DNA from: Ectobacillus sp. JY-23
GTDB taxonomy: Bacteria > Bacillota > Bacilli > Bacillales > Bacillaceae_G
Direction of reading: 5' to 3'
Length of the DNA: 64,000 nt
NCBI RefSeq assembly: GCF_023022965.1
Contig: NZ_CP095462.1
Span: forward strand, 992,001 to 1,056,000
Positions 15,930-25,916 of this stretch are shown piece by piece. How positions within the stretch are numbered: the first letter of the stretch is position 1; every line of letters begins with the position of its first letter. The notes under the pieces were generated by a model that made no database searches, had not been told where the DNA came from, and saw nothing but the letters and a program-made list of their open reading frames with translations. A program made the position numbers and the translations under genes.

Positions 15930-16657
15930 CACGCATATCTCACCTCCGTATCACCAATCAGTAATGTAGAAATGATTTTAATACGCCTTGGCGCTGCCTG
16001 ATACGCTTCTGTAACGAGACATATATTTTTGTTAAATCCTTTTTCTTTGTACTCAAGCATAGAAATATTTCCAAGAAGAACTGAGTGATTTAAAGATATC
16101 TCAATATCATAAGGAACATATAGCCGAATGTTTCCTACTAAGCCGTGTATTACGAGAACCGTTTCTCCTTCAGGAATCATGGCTGTTGTTAGATCAATTT
16201 TCACATCACCAAGTCCATAGCGAATATTAATATCATGCAATTCATACACGCTACCCATCATATGGTAATTTCCGACTAGCATATTTTTAAAAAAGGGCTG
16301 TACTTGTACGATGCGCTTACCTTGAGTGCTTTCTACTAGCTTGGGAGTTACAACCCGCCTTTGATTACTCATAAGCAATTCATAGCCTCCATAAATTAAA
16401 AGCGTGACAAATACAAGTTGAAATGCCGCAGAAGAAAATACATTTACAATCAAGGTAAACACACCCACTAGAAAAAGCACATTTCCTCGCACCTTTTTTT
16501 CCTTTTTTCTGAAATATTGTCCAAGTAAAATAAGTGCCACAGAAAATACAAGTGCTACAGGCTCGAAGCGATGAAAAATAATATCCAACAACATGCCCAG
16601 CGCAAATATGATAAGCAGAGCCCCCATGATTTGTGTTTTGTAAAATGTTCGTTTCAT
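15929..16657 (-). CDS. liaF: LiaF inhibitor protein of the LiaRS system
   Basis: 242 aa from the ATG at 16655-16657, which follows AAAGGAGGGCAGAA; the longer frame starts with a poor TTG. N-terminal half has about four membrane helices; the C-terminal half is the DUF2154 beta-rich domain (MMGSVYELHDINIRYGLGDVKIDL, then the VHGLVGNIRLYVP stretch). In B. subtilis LiaF keeps the LiaS kinase silent until the envelope is damaged. liaG, present between liaH and liaF in B. subtilis, is absent here. Confidence 0.9.
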   Translation of the reverse strand: MKRTFYKTQIMGALLIIFALGMLLDIIFHRFEPVALVFSVALILLGQYFRKKEKKVRGNVLFLVGVFTLIVNVFSSAAFQLVFVTLLIYGGYELLMSNQRRVVTPKLVESTQGKRIVQVQPFFKNMLVGNYHMMGSVYELHDINIRYGLGDVKIDLTTAMIPEGETVLVIHGLVGNIRLYVPYDIEISLNHSVLLGNISMLEYKEKGFNKNICLVTEAYQAAPRRIKIISTLLIGDTEVRYA

Positions 16658-16782
16658 TTCTGCCCTCCTTTCTATTACATACACGTCTCTGTTTACGTTA
16701 TTTTTGAGTAGCCACAAAAGAAAAGGCATTGCCACCAATACCTTTTCTTGTACTACCAATATATCATACTCTAATGACTTAG

Positions 16783-17415
16783 TTATACAGATTGTTGTAA
16801 ACGCTTTTCAAGTTGCGCAATTTTGTAGTCAAATCCATCTTGCTCTTCTCCTGAAACAACCTGTTTCTCGACTTGACGAATTTGCTCTTCTATTTCCTCA
16901 AAGCGTAAAAAGGAGCTTTGGCCTGAGATTTTATATAATGTATCATTGATGCGGCGCTGTACATTTGCAACATTCTCGCGCGCCATAAGCTCCATGCGTT
17001 TTGCATGCATCTCTTTTAGTTTATTTTTCATTTCTTCCAGGCGGAGTTGCAAATCCTCCACCTGTTCCCCTGTTGTTGCATGCATTTTCTCCAGACGAAC
17101 CACCTGATCTTGGTAATAAGCGCTTTCCTGTTCTGCACGCTCTGCAAGCGTTACTTCTCCCGCCTGGTTAGCTATACCTGCTTGTTTAGCACGCTTCGCT
17201 ACCATATAGCGAGCTTGTTCCAGCTCATGCATGAAATTCTTTTGCAGCATACGATGACGATCTACTAGTTTTTCAATTGTTTCTACCTCTTTCACGCCAT
17301 CTCGTAAGTATTGGTTCAACAATGCAATGGGATTTTTCTTTTCCTGCGTTTCCAGTGCACTGTGTAAATCTGCTAACACAACGTCTCTCACTCTCTGCAA
17401 TAATGTTTTTTTCAT
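16783..17415 (-). CDS. liaH: PspA/IM30-family membrane-protecting protein (LiaH)
   Basis: 210 aa, almost entirely helical coiled coil, typical of PspA/LiaH. Marks: KTLLQRVRDVVLADLHSALE at the N-terminus, the NPIALLNQYLRDGVKEVE segment conserved in the family, then long heptad-rich helices. Forms large rings that stabilise the cytoplasmic membrane under envelope stress. Lies 19 bp after the LiaI-like gene; strong ribosome site (GAAAGGGAG). Confidence 0.92.
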   Translation of the reverse strand: MKKTLLQRVRDVVLADLHSALETQEKKNPIALLNQYLRDGVKEVETIEKLVDRHRMLQKNFMHELEQARYMVAKRAKQAGIANQAGEVTLAERAEQESAYYQDQVVRLEKMHATTGEQVEDLQLRLEEMKNKLKEMHAKRMELMARENVANVQRRINDTLYKISGQSSFLRFEEIEEQIRQVEKQVVSGEEQDGFDYKIAQLEKRLQQSV

Positions 17416-17434
17416 GTTAATCTCCCTTTCATGC

Positions 17435-17764
17435 TTAATATGTTTTCATAATGTGTTCCCATTCTTCATCAAAACTTTGAAACGAATGCTCTTCCTTTTT
17501 ATTTCTACTTTTATAACCGTAATACAAAAGTGCTATTGCCCCCATACCTATGATGGCTGGAAAATTCCCAAACAAGATTGATAAGCCTACCAACCCAAGA
17601 ATGCCCCAACCAAGCTTACTAAGCACTGTTTTTGCTCTAAGCATGGATTTACAGCTCCAATAACATAGTGCAGCACCGATTCCAAAGCCAATAAGATGCC
17701 CTAGGCTAGCAAATGCAATTAAAACCAATATACCTGCTGCTAATATCGTTAGAAACTTTTTCAC
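17435..17764 (-). CDS. liaI: LiaI-like small membrane protein
   Basis: 109 aa from a GTG start 8 bp after GGAGGCGG. Two or three hydrophobic segments (residues 4-36, 52-85) and a charged C-terminal tail. Position directly before the PspA-type gene is that of LiaI, the membrane anchor for LiaH; sequence likeness to B. subtilis LiaI is mostly in hydrophobic pattern, so the name rests on context. Confidence 0.75.
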   Translation of the reverse strand: MKKFLTILAAGILVLIAFASLGHLIGFGIGAALCYWSCKSMLRAKTVLSKLGWGILGLVGLSILFGNFPAIIGMGAIALLYYGYKSRNKKEEHSFQSFDEEWEHIMKTY

Positions 17765-17819
17765 TTTTCGCCGCCTCCTTTCAATTTGATATTTCTATCT
17801 TACCGAAAATAAAAAGGAG

Positions 17820-17836
17820 TCATAACGTACTTATGA
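17820..17836 (-). promoter_or_regulatory. Dyad upstream of the lia operon
   Basis: TCATAA-CGTAC-TTATGA: two 6-bp arms in perfect inverted repeat, 56 bp before the liaI start. It is placed like a LiaR operator, but does not match the B. subtilis LiaR box (TCTAGTCC-type). The remaining gap to 18040 is AT-rich with no other signal. Confidence 0.45.
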
Positions 17837-18040
17837 TGTGTTTTGTAATGGGACTTTAGACCTATACAATCTCAGTCTTATGTGCTGTATACATGTAAGA
17901 ATGGTAAGAGAGAAAAAACAAACCTTGTGCAACTATGCTAAGTAAGGACAGCCTGTGTTCCATACAACTGTATAATACCTATATTTGCATTCTCCTATTT
18001 CCATAAATCAGAAAGAAAAAACAATTAAAATTATACATGA

Positions 18041-18072
18041 AAAGACCTCATGCAAATTTGCATGAGGTCTTT
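18041..18072 (-). terminator. Terminator of the glutamate/aspartate symporter gene
   Basis: AAAGACCTCATGCAAATTTGCATGAGGTCTTT, a long perfect palindrome just after the stop at 18076. Confidence 0.8.
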
Positions 18073-18075
18073 GAA

Positions 18076-19338
18076 CTAGGAAGCTTTTACTTCATTTAAA
18101 TATTGCTCACCTTGCTTAGCGTCATATTGTCCTTCCCATTTAGACATTACAACTGCTGCCAAGGAGTTTCCTACTACGTTAACTGCAGTACGTGCCATAT
18201 CAAGGATACGATCAATTCCCGCAATAAATGCAAGACCTTCTGCTGGAATGCCCACTGTTCCTAATGTTGCTAATAAAACGACAAACGATACACCCGGAAC
18301 ACCAGCAATACCTTTAGACGTTACCATCAACACAAGAAGAAGGGTAATTTGTTCAGAAAGCGACAAGTCAATACCATACATTTGCGCCAAGAAAATAGCC
18401 GCAATGGCTTGGTACAGTGTAGAACCGTCAAGATTAAATGAGTATCCCGTTGGAATTACAAAGGAAGTAACCGCTTTTGGGCAACCAAAGCGCTCCATCT
18501 TTTCCATAATCTTCGGTAACACTGTCTCAGAACTTGCTGTAGAGTAAGCCAAAATCAGTTCATCTTTTAATATTTTCAAGAAATTAAAAATATTAACTCC
18601 TACCATTTTTGCTACAACACCAAGAACAACAATAACAAAGAAAATCATAGAGCCGTATACAACAAGCACAAGCTTACCTAGTGGAATAAGAGAGCTTACA
18701 CCAAACTTAGAAACTGTCACACCAATCAGTGCGAATACACCAAACGGCGCAAATTTCATTACTTGGTTCGTTACGTAAAACATTGCTTCCGATACACCTT
18801 CAAAAAAGCGAAGAACCGGCTTACCCTTCTCTCCAATTGCTGCAATTCCTAATCCGAACAATACAGAGAAGAAAATGATGGCAAGCATATCACCTTTTGC
18901 TAAAGCATCAATGATATTTGTAGGGACAATATTGACAAATGTATCCGCCATAGAATGACTTTTCACTTCTTCTGTTGTACCAAGATAAGAAGAAATATCT
19001 GTTTCTTGCAGATTTTTTGTATCTACACCGGCACCAGGCTGGAATACGTTTGCGATTAAAAGACCTAACACAATAGCTACAGTCGTAATAATCTCAAAGT
19101 ATAAAATTGTCTTTCCACCTAATTTACCAAGCTTTTTAACATCGCCTACCCCTGCGACGCCAACCACAATACTTGCCACAACGATTGGAATAACAATCAT
19201 TTTAATAAGTCGGATAAAAATAGTTCCGATTGGTTGTAGGTACGTAGCAACTGCATCGTTACCATAAAAAATGGCACCCACAGCAATACCAACTGCGAGA
19301 CCAATTAAGATTTGCCAAGCTAATCCTAACTTTTTCAT
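18076..19338 (-). CDS. gltP: Dicarboxylate/amino acid:cation symporter (GltP type)
   Basis: 420 aa, DAACS family. Eight membrane helices plus two re-entrant hairpins; the serine-rich hairpin reads AYSTASSETVLPKIMEKME, and the NxDGS motif (SFNLDGSTLYQ) and DRILDMARTAVNV form the substrate and cation site. Imports glutamate and/or aspartate with H+ or Na+. Substrate choice cannot be fixed by eye; GltP/GltT fits the context. Single gene with a good ribosome site (AAAAGGGGG). Confidence 0.88.
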   Translation of the reverse strand: MKKLGLAWQILIGLAVGIAVGAIFYGNDAVATYLQPIGTIFIRLIKMIVIPIVVASIVVGVAGVGDVKKLGKLGGKTILYFEIITTVAIVLGLLIANVFQPGAGVDTKNLQETDISSYLGTTEEVKSHSMADTFVNIVPTNIIDALAKGDMLAIIFFSVLFGLGIAAIGEKGKPVLRFFEGVSEAMFYVTNQVMKFAPFGVFALIGVTVSKFGVSSLIPLGKLVLVVYGSMIFFVIVVLGVVAKMVGVNIFNFLKILKDELILAYSTASSETVLPKIMEKMERFGCPKAVTSFVIPTGYSFNLDGSTLYQAIAAIFLAQMYGIDLSLSEQITLLLVLMVTSKGIAGVPGVSFVVLLATLGTVGIPAEGLAFIAGIDRILDMARTAVNVVGNSLAAVVMSKWEGQYDAKQGEQYLNEVKAS

Positions 19339-19876
19339 ACAAAGCCCCCTTTTAAAGTTACTAGTCTACCATTTTCCCACAAAAGTATTCGTAAATCTAC
19401 TTTTGTAAAATATTGTTAGACAATTCAATATTTAGCCCCTCGAACTAATATCATATAGTAAATTCCTTGTTATGACAACATAGTAAATGTCATTTCAAAA
19501 AAATCACTCTAATTTGTTAGCAATTTTTCTTTCATAAATATATTTGTATATTCTCTTATTTTATCTATATTTTTCAAAAAACCTTCTATATAAGATCACT
19601 GAGAGACATAAAACCAAGGTGAAAATCATCCGAGAAATAATTTTATATCATGAAATAACATTCCAGATTTAATCGCAATTTTCTTTATGATAGTATCCTG
19701 ATATAACAAATTGAATCATTTGCAAAAAAATGAATTTAATATTTATTTTTCTATCAATGTTTAAAAAATATCAATATAATATTAAGTTCATGTTACATTT
19801 TCTTATATTCCTAGATTCCCACTTTATTGGTATGGTATATAAATTATGTTGGACAGGGAAAGGAGACAGAAGCACT
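19339..19876. other. 538-bp AT-rich intergenic region
   Basis: Very AT-rich divergent spacer between the symporter and the M23 peptidase gene. An open frame reads through from 19730 into the peptidase gene, but it has no ribosome site and no similarity upstream of 19877. No hairpin with T run and no clear operator seen. Confidence 0.5.
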
Positions 19877-21139
19877 GTGAAGAACAAAAATATTATTACT
19901 CTCATGACAGCTGGCGCCCTCCTCGCTTCCCCGGTGCTTGTACATGCAGAAACGGATCAAAACAAATTGAATCGTATTCAGTCTGAACTGCAAGGGAATC
20001 AACAGGAGCTGCAAAACAAACAGCAAGAAAAAGGACAAATTGAGCAAGACATACAAGATTTACAGCAAAAGTTAGATGAGTTAAACACTGCGATTACCAC
20101 AAATCAAAAAGAATTGAGCGATACACAAGAAGCAATTCGCAAAACAGAAGAAGAAATTACCAAGAAGAAAGAACATATTGCCTATCTGCAAGTACAAATT
20201 GAAAAAAGACAGGAAGTTATTAAACAACGCTTACAAACGGTACAGGAACAACCAAGAACCAACTTAATTACTGAAGTTCTTATCAATGCAAAAAACTTGG
20301 CAGAGCTTTTAGAAAACTTGTATTCTATTAACCTTATCTTAAATTCTGATAATGACATAGTAAAAGAGCAAGTCCGTGATCAAAAAGCCGTTGAAAAAGA
20401 AACACTTGCTGTTGAAGCAAAAGAACGTGATTTGAAAGATTATGAAGCAAAACTCACCGCTAAAGAACAAGAGCTGGATATAAACAAGCAACAAGAGCAG
20501 CGAATTTTAGGCGAGTTGAGTGCAAAATTAGCACAAACAAATTCTGAGATTGAAAGTGCAGAAGAAGTTGTATCTCTATTGGAGGCACAAAGACAAGCTG
20601 TACAAGCAAATATCGCAGCTGCTGAGCGTGCTAAGCAAGAAGCAATTAGACAACAAGAAGCTGCCAAAAATAATAATGGAACTGTAAGTGCACCATCACC
20701 TTCCAAACCAGTAGCTCCCCCAGCGAGCAACACAGGGGGCTTCATTAAACCGGCAGCAGGCGCATTTACATCTGGATTCGGTCCTCGTGTTGTTAACGGA
20801 AAACCTGGATTCCATTATGGTGTTGATATTGCGCAGGGTGGTCATGTTCCTATTGTTGCAGCAGCAGGAGGTGTTGTTATTAAAGCACACTACTCCAGCA
20901 GTTACGGTAATGTTATTTATATGACACATAACATTAGTGGCAAGCAATATACAACTGTTTATGCCCATCTTGCTTCCATGAATGTATCCGCAGGACAAAT
21001 AGTTTCCCAAGGTCAGCAAATTGGAGTGATGGGAAACACTGGACAATCCTATGGTCAACACTTGCATTTTGAACTACATGTAGGTGCATGGAATGCAGCA
21101 AAAAGCAATGCTGTAAATCCAGTCCCATACTTACGATAA
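19877..21139 (+). CDS. Secreted M23 peptidoglycan endopeptidase with coiled-coil domain
   Basis: 420 aa from the GTG at 19877 (GAAAGGAGACAG upstream). Signal peptide (KNKNIITLMTAGALLASPVLVHA, cut after HA), a long Gln/Glu/Lys-rich coiled coil (about residues 25-270), a Pro/Ser linker, then an M23/LytM domain with zinc ligands in FHYGVDIA (HxxxD) and HLHFELH (HxH). This is the layout of EnvC-like and YomI/CwlP-like Bacillus hydrolases that cut peptide cross-links in the wall. The intact ligands suggest an active enzyme. Own terminator. Confidence 0.92.
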   Translation: MKNKNIITLMTAGALLASPVLVHAETDQNKLNRIQSELQGNQQELQNKQQEKGQIEQDIQDLQQKLDELNTAITTNQKELSDTQEAIRKTEEEITKKKEHIAYLQVQIEKRQEVIKQRLQTVQEQPRTNLITEVLINAKNLAELLENLYSINLILNSDNDIVKEQVRDQKAVEKETLAVEAKERDLKDYEAKLTAKEQELDINKQQEQRILGELSAKLAQTNSEIESAEEVVSLLEAQRQAVQANIAAAERAKQEAIRQQEAAKNNNGTVSAPSPSKPVAPPASNTGGFIKPAAGAFTSGFGPRVVNGKPGFHYGVDIAQGGHVPIVAAAGGVVIKAHYSSSYGNVIYMTHNISGKQYTTVYAHLASMNVSAGQIVSQGQQIGVMGNTGQSYGQHLHFELHVGAWNAAKSNAVNPVPYLR

Positions 21140-21171
21140 AAAAAAGCGGGCACTTAGGTGCCTGCTTTTTT
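21139..21171. terminator. Bidirectional terminator
   Basis: AAAAAAAGCGGGCAC-TTAG-GTGCCTGCTTTTTT between the converging M23 and symporter genes. Confidence 0.85.
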
Positions 21172-22507
21172 ATAATATTTGTAGCGCATGTAAAAACACG
21201 ACGATAACAGTAATCGGTACAACATATTTTAACAAGTAGAACCAAACATTGAACAGCGCCTGCCCTCGCTTCGTAACACCTAGCTCTGCTTTAAGCACAG
21301 CGCGCCTCATCTTAGACGGAACGAATAGAGAAATACTTAGTACCCCTAGCGGCAATAATATATTACTTACTACATAATCGACTATATCAAACACCGTTTT
21401 ATTAAATATCTGTATTTTCCCCATCACACCGAAAGATAAAGCTGATGGAATTCCTACCATAAAAATGAGAGTTCCCAAGGTAATAGATAAGCGTAGACGC
21501 TTTTCCACTTGATTCCCTCCAGCAGCTGCTACTACAATTTCCAGCATTGAAACAGCAGACGTGATAGTTGCAAAAAAGAACAATAATAAAAAGGCAAGAA
21601 AAAAGATAGATCCCATTGGAATTTGTTCAAACACAGCAGGCAATACGATAAAAAGTAAGCCTGGGCCTTCAGTAGGTTTCATTCCAAGCGCAAACACACC
21701 CGGGAAAATAGCCAATCCTGCCAATACAGTAATAAATAATGTTAGTCCCACAATAGAAGTGGCAGACTTTACAAGACTCTCTTCTTTTCGCAGATACGAA
21801 CTGTATGTGACCATAACAGATGCACCGACCGTCAGTGAGAAAAACGATTGTCCCATCGCATACAATATGCCTTCAGCTGTCAATTTTGAAAAATCTGGCT
21901 TTAAAATAAATGTTACTCCTTCCATTGCTCCATCTAATGTTAAGGAGCGTACAATTAGTAGTAAAAATAAAATAAATAGTGCAGGCATCATATACTTATT
22001 GGCCTTTTCAATTCCTTTTTCCACACCTCGGCTGACAATAAAGATGGTAATAGCTAAAAATATACCTTGTGCAATAACAGCACTATACGGATTTGCAATT
22101 GTTTGTCCGAATAATGTTTCAAAACCGCTTACCTCTCTCCATAATCGACCCGACAAAGCATAATACATATATAATAAAATCCAACCGCCAACCACACTGT
22201 AAAAAGACAGAACTAAAAAGCTTGTCACGACCCCTAGGCGGCCAATCCATGGATACAAACGACCTGGTACTAGTTTTTTATAAGCAGTAACCGCTTCAGA
22301 TTGCGTACTGCGTCCAATCACAAATTCAGCCAATAATAACGGCATGCCTATAAGAAGCGTGAACAGGATAAAGATTAAGAAAAAGGCTCCTCCTCCTCCG
22401 CTTCCAGCTACATAAGGAAACTTCCATATTGCACCGAGTCCAATAGCAGCGCCAGCTGATGCCAAAATAAAACCTAACTTTGATGTCCATTGCTGTGTTT
22501 TTTCCAC
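21170..22507 (-). CDS. Sodium:neurotransmitter-symporter family transporter, probably for tryptophan
   Basis: 445 aa from a GTG start (AAGGAG upstream). SNF/NSS family: TM1 with the GFILASAGAAIGLGAIWKFPY motif, TM6 region FFSLTVGASVMVTYSSYL, TM8 residues (FFFATITSAVSMLEIVVA) of the sodium site; about eleven helices. YocR/YhdH are the B. subtilis relatives. The T-box leader with a UGG specifier points to tryptophan as cargo, by regulation rather than by direct evidence. Confidence 0.88.
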   Translation of the reverse strand: MEKTQQWTSKLGFILASAGAAIGLGAIWKFPYVAGSGGGGAFFLIFILFTLLIGMPLLLAEFVIGRSTQSEAVTAYKKLVPGRLYPWIGRLGVVTSFLVLSFYSVVGGWILLYMYYALSGRLWREVSGFETLFGQTIANPYSAVIAQGIFLAITIFIVSRGVEKGIEKANKYMMPALFILFLLLIVRSLTLDGAMEGVTFILKPDFSKLTAEGILYAMGQSFFSLTVGASVMVTYSSYLRKEESLVKSATSIVGLTLFITVLAGLAIFPGVFALGMKPTEGPGLLFIVLPAVFEQIPMGSIFFLAFLLLFFFATITSAVSMLEIVVAAAGGNQVEKRLRLSITLGTLIFMVGIPSALSFGVMGKIQIFNKTVFDIVDYVVSNILLPLGVLSISLFVPSKMRRAVLKAELGVTKRGQALFNVWFYLLKYVVPITVIVVFLHALQIL

Positions 22508-22588
22508 ACTTTTCTCTCCTTTTCACTGTTATTAGTATCGGAACTTCCCTTCACTTCATACTGTTCACCTCCTTTTGCACGCAAAAAA

Positions 22589-22846
22589 GTCCTCTGCAAA
22601 TATTGCAGAGGACGATATGTATTACCGCGGTGCCACCTCAATTGGATTCCAAATCCCACTTTTTCAGGTACACATGATACCCTATCCTTTTAACGGCGGA
22701 ACCCGGGCTGCCTACTCATCTTTCAACAAGCCTCTCACAAGTCCATTCTGTATATCGTATCGTACCAGGTTCACACCTATCCCCAGCTCTCTGAACGCTT
22801 CTTATATACATACTACTCTTGTTCACTGATTTACTGTCTTTGAATT
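22589..22846 (-). promoter_or_regulatory. T-box leader (probable Trp specifier)
   Basis: The T-box core AGGTGGCACCGCGGTAA lies at 22621-22637 on the minus strand. Downstream is a terminator with stem GTCCTCTGCAA/TTGCAGAGGAC (22589-22613) and T6. Upstream (22700-22840) is the stem I region with a GAACCTGGTACG stretch. The candidate specifier loop reads GAA-UGG-A (UGG at 22743-22745). Uncharged tRNA(Trp) would pair with the specifier and T-box and let transcription reach the symporter gene. No tRNA synthetase gene lies nearby. Confidence 0.9.
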
Positions 22847-22852
22847 AAGGTA

Positions 22853-22881
22853 ATTATATACTAGTATAATAGGTTTGTAAA
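22853..22881 (-). promoter_or_regulatory. Promoter of the T-box/symporter unit
   Basis: Minus strand -35 TTTACA (22876-22881), 17-bp spacer, -10 TATAAT (22853-22858): a near-consensus sigma-A promoter placed just before the T-box leader. Confidence 0.8.
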
Positions 22882-22894
22882 GATATAAGAATTT

Positions 22895-22926
22895 AAAAAC
22901 CAGGCTGCATTCGCAGCCTGGTTTTT
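22895..22926 (-). terminator. acnA terminator
   Basis: AACCAGGCTGC-GAAT-GCAGCCTGGTTTTT on the minus strand; the last bases overlap the acnA stop codon. Confidence 0.9.
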
Positions 22927-25642
22927 AGTTTACAACTTTAGAATCTTTTAACTTGTCACGAAGTACCATTTGCAGAATACCCCCGTGACGGTAATAATCG
23001 ATTTCTACTTCAGAATCAAAACGTGCAATTGCTTCAAAGTGCTTTGCATTTCCTTCCGGATCGATTGCAGTTACTTTTACGATATCACGAGGCTTTACGT
23101 ACTCGTCAACTTGTACTTCGAATGACTCATTACCGATTAGACCTAGTGTTTCCGCGTTTTCGCCTTCTTTAAATTGAAGAGGAAGAACGCCCATCAATAC
23201 AAGGTTACTGCGATGAATGCGCTCAAAGCTTTCGGCAATAACTGTTTTAATACCAAGTAGATTTGTTCCTTTTGCAGCCCAGTCACGAGAGCTTCCCATG
23301 CCATAATCTTTGCCAGCAATAATCATCAAGCCCGTACCGTCTTGTTTGTATTTCATTGCTGCATCATAAATGGACATGACTTCACCTGTTGGCCAGTATG
23401 TTGTATAGCCACCTTCTGTTCCAGGAGCAATCTGGTTTTTAATGCGAATGTTCGCGAACGTTCCTCTCATCATAACTTCATGATTACCGCGACGAGAACC
23501 ATAAGAGTTAAAATCTACCGGTTGTACACCTTGAGATAGTAAATACTGACCTGCTGGTGTATGCTTAGCAATAGAACCTGCCGGAGAAATATGGTCTGTT
23601 GTTACAGAATCACCAAATTTACCCACAACACGAAGTGCCTTCAAAGGTTCTACTTCTTTTGGATCTTTTGATAACCCCTCAAAGAACGGTGGGTTTTGAA
23701 TATATGTGGATGTGTTATCCCACGTATAAAGCGCTTCGTTAGATGTTTGAATTTCATTCCAACGCTCATTGCTATCAAATACGCGCTCATATTCTTTCTT
23801 AAACAACTCAGCAGTTACTACAGAAGACACAACTTCTTGAATCTCATCAGCAGTTGGCCAAATATCGTTAAAGTAGATCGGATTGCCGTTCTCATCTTTA
23901 CCAAGTGCATCTTTACGAAGGTCAATATCAACTGTTCCTGCAATCGCATATGCAACTACTAACGGCGGAGACGCCAAATAGTTTGCTTTTACAAGCGGGT
24001 GAATACGACCTTCAAAGTTACGATTACCAGATAATACAGACGTTACAAGCAAATCATTTTCTGCAATCGCCTTTTCAAGCTCTGGTGCCAACGGACCGGA
24101 GTTACCGATACACGTTGTACATCCGTAGCCAACTGTATTAAAGCCCAAATCATTCAAATAAGGCGTAAGACCTGCTTTATCTAAATACTCGGTAACAACT
24201 TTAGAGCCTGGAGCCAAAGATGTTTTTACATAGCTAGGTACTTTCAAGCCTTTTTCCACTGCTTTTTTCGCAACCAAACCTGCGCCTACAAGAACATATG
24301 GATTGGATGTGTTCGTACAGCTTGTAATCGCAGCAATCGCGATTGCACCTGTTTTCATCGTTACTTCATTTCCATCCAAAGTCACTTTCATTTCCTTTTC
24401 TAGTTCTTTATCCAAGAATCCAAAGCCTTGGTTGCCCACTGGCGCCACCACTGCCTTGCGGAAAGATTCTTGCATATCAGAAAGTGTAATTAAGTCTTGC
24501 GGGCGTTTCGGACCGGAAAGACTTGGTTCAATTGTTGTGAGATCAATGTGTACCAAATCCGTGTAAATTGGATCTTCGCTGTCTGGTGTGTAGAACAGAT
24601 CATTTGCTTTGCAATATTGCTCTACAATATGAATTTGCTCTTCACTTCTACCTGTTAAGCGCAGGTAGTTAAGAGAAATATCATCGATTGGGAAGAACCC
24701 GCATGTTGCGCCGTACTCTGGTGCCATGTTAGAAATCGTTGCGCGGTCCGCAAGCGGCATGCTTACAAGTCCCGGTCCAAAGAACTCAACAAATTTGCCA
24801 ACTACACCTTTTTGACGTAGTACTTGCGTTACTTTTAATGCAATATCCGTTGCAGTTACCCCACTTGGTAACGTTCCTGTTAGCTTTACGCCAATTACTT
24901 CCGGAACTGGGAAATAAGAAGGCTGTCCTAGCATTCCAGCTTCTGCTTCAATACCACCAACACCCCATCCAAGTACGCCGATACCGTTAATCATTGTTGT
25001 GTGAGAGTCTGTTCCCACCAATGTGTCCGGATAAGCAAGCATCTCATCGCCCACTTGCTGTACATGTACAACTGGTGCCAAATACTCAAGGTTTACTTGG
25101 TGTACAATACCAGTTGCAGGTGGAACGGCACGGTAGTTGTCAAACGACTTTTGTGCCCAACTCAAGAATTTATAACGCTCTTCGTTTCGCTTAAACTCTA
25201 AATCCATATTAAATTGCAAAGCATCTGCAGTACCTGCTTTATCAACCTGTACAGAGTGGTCAATAACAAGATCTACTGTAATTTCTGGATTGATTTTGTC
25301 TGGGTCCCCGCCCATATCAGCCATTGCTTTGCGCAAAGAAGCTAAATCTACAACAGCTGGAACACCTGTGAAATCCTGGAGAATAACACGTGAAGGCTTA
25401 AACGGTACATCGATATCTTTCACATCGTTTGTACCCCATTTTGCAAGGTTTTCTACGTGCTCTTCTTTAATCACACGTCCATCGACTTGGCGTAATACAG
25501 ACTCTAGCAATACTTTAATAGAATAAGGTAAACGTGAAACATTTCCTATTCCAGCGTCTTCAAGCGCTTTCAAACGATAGTATTGATACGTTTTCCCATC
25601 TGCCGTAAATAAAGAACGCGCATGAAATGGATCTTTAACCAT
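22925..25642 (-). CDS. acnA: Aconitate hydratase
   Basis: 905 aa, TCA-cycle aconitase of the AcnA/IRP type (B. subtilis CitB). Converts citrate to isocitrate with a 4Fe-4S cluster; cluster ligands are in [11 protein letters not shown] and [12 protein letters not shown]. Other marks: [20 protein letters not shown] and the swivel-domain [14 protein letters not shown]. In B. subtilis apo-CitB also binds RNA. The ribosome site AACAGGGGGGA lies 7 bp before the ATG and is exactly complementary to the loop of the Fur-controlled RNA at 5460-5526. A CcpC-like dyad lies upstream. Confidence 0.96.
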   Translation of the reverse strand: MVKDPFHARSLFTADGKTYQYYRLKALEDAGIGNVSRLPYSIKVLLESVLRQVDGRVIKEEHVENLAKWGTNDVKDIDVPFKPSRVILQDFTGVPAVVDLASLRKAMADMGGDPDKINPEITVDLVIDHSVQVDKAGTADALQFNMDLEFKRNEERYKFLSWAQKSFDNYRAVPPATGIVHQVNLEYLAPVVHVQQVGDEMLAYPDTLVGTDSHTTMINGIGVLGWGVGGIEAEAGMLGQPSYFPVPEVIGVKLTGTLPSGVTATDIALKVTQVLRQKGVVGKFVEFFGPGLVSMPLADRATISNMAPEYGATCGFFPIDDISLNYLRLTGRSEEQIHIVEQYCKANDLFYTPDSEDPIYTDLVHIDLTTIEPSLSGPKRPQDLITLSDMQESFRKAVVAPVGNQGFGFLDKELEKEMKVTLDGNEVTMKTGAIAIAAITSCTNTSNPYVLVGAGLVAKKAVEKGLKVPSYVKTSLAPGSKVVTEYLDKAGLTPYLNDLGFNTVGYGCTTCIGNSGPLAPELEKAIAENDLLVTSVLSGNRNFEGRIHPLVKANYLASPPLVVAYAIAGTVDIDLRKDALGKDENGNPIYFNDIWPTADEIQEVVSSVVTAELFKKEYERVFDSNERWNEIQTSNEALYTWDNTSTYIQNPPFFEGLSKDPKEVEPLKALRVVGKFGDSVTTDHISPAGSIAKHTPAGQYLLSQGVQPVDFNSYGSRRGNHEVMMRGTFANIRIKNQIAPGTEGGYTTYWPTGEVMSIYDAAMKYKQDGTGLMIIAGKDYGMGSSRDWAAKGTNLLGIKTVIAESFERIHRSNLVLMGVLPLQFKEGENAETLGLIGNESFEVQVDEYVKPRDIVKVTAIDPEGNAKHFEAIARFDSEVEIDYYRHGGILQMVLRDKLKDSKVVN

Positions 25643-25750
25643 TGTAAATCCCCCCTGTTAAACGTAAACAAAAATCTGAATATAAAGTGTATACAAACTT
25701 TTCTATACCTTACGATAATATATTATTACAACTTGGAACATAAGTAAATA

Positions 25751-25763
25751 ATAAGAAACTTAT
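25751..25763 (-). promoter_or_regulatory. CcpC-like dyad upstream of acnA
   Basis: ATAAGAAACTTAT is a perfect ATAAG/CTTAT dyad about 110 bp upstream of the acnA start, with further ATAA half-sites on both sides. CcpC, the citrate-responsive repressor of B. subtilis citB, binds ATAA/TTAT dyads, though with 7-bp rather than 5-bp spacing, so the match is loose. The rest of 25643-25916 shows nothing else definite. Confidence 0.4.
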
Positions 25764-25916
25764 AGTGCATAATAAGATTTGTTTATACATGGGGGTTTTT
25801 CTGCTATTTTACGCTTATCAAATTTTTATTTACAGAAAAAGTGAATGTGATGTTATAGTTTTTTATTTGTCTAAAATAATAAAATGGATATTTTCTATTA
25901 CAAAGGGGTCGTTTGC

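Noticed and set aside
21561-22163. 200-codon plus-strand open frame opposite the sodium symporter gene
   Set aside because: Antisense shadow of a well-supported membrane protein; composition is not protein-like and no ribosome site precedes it.
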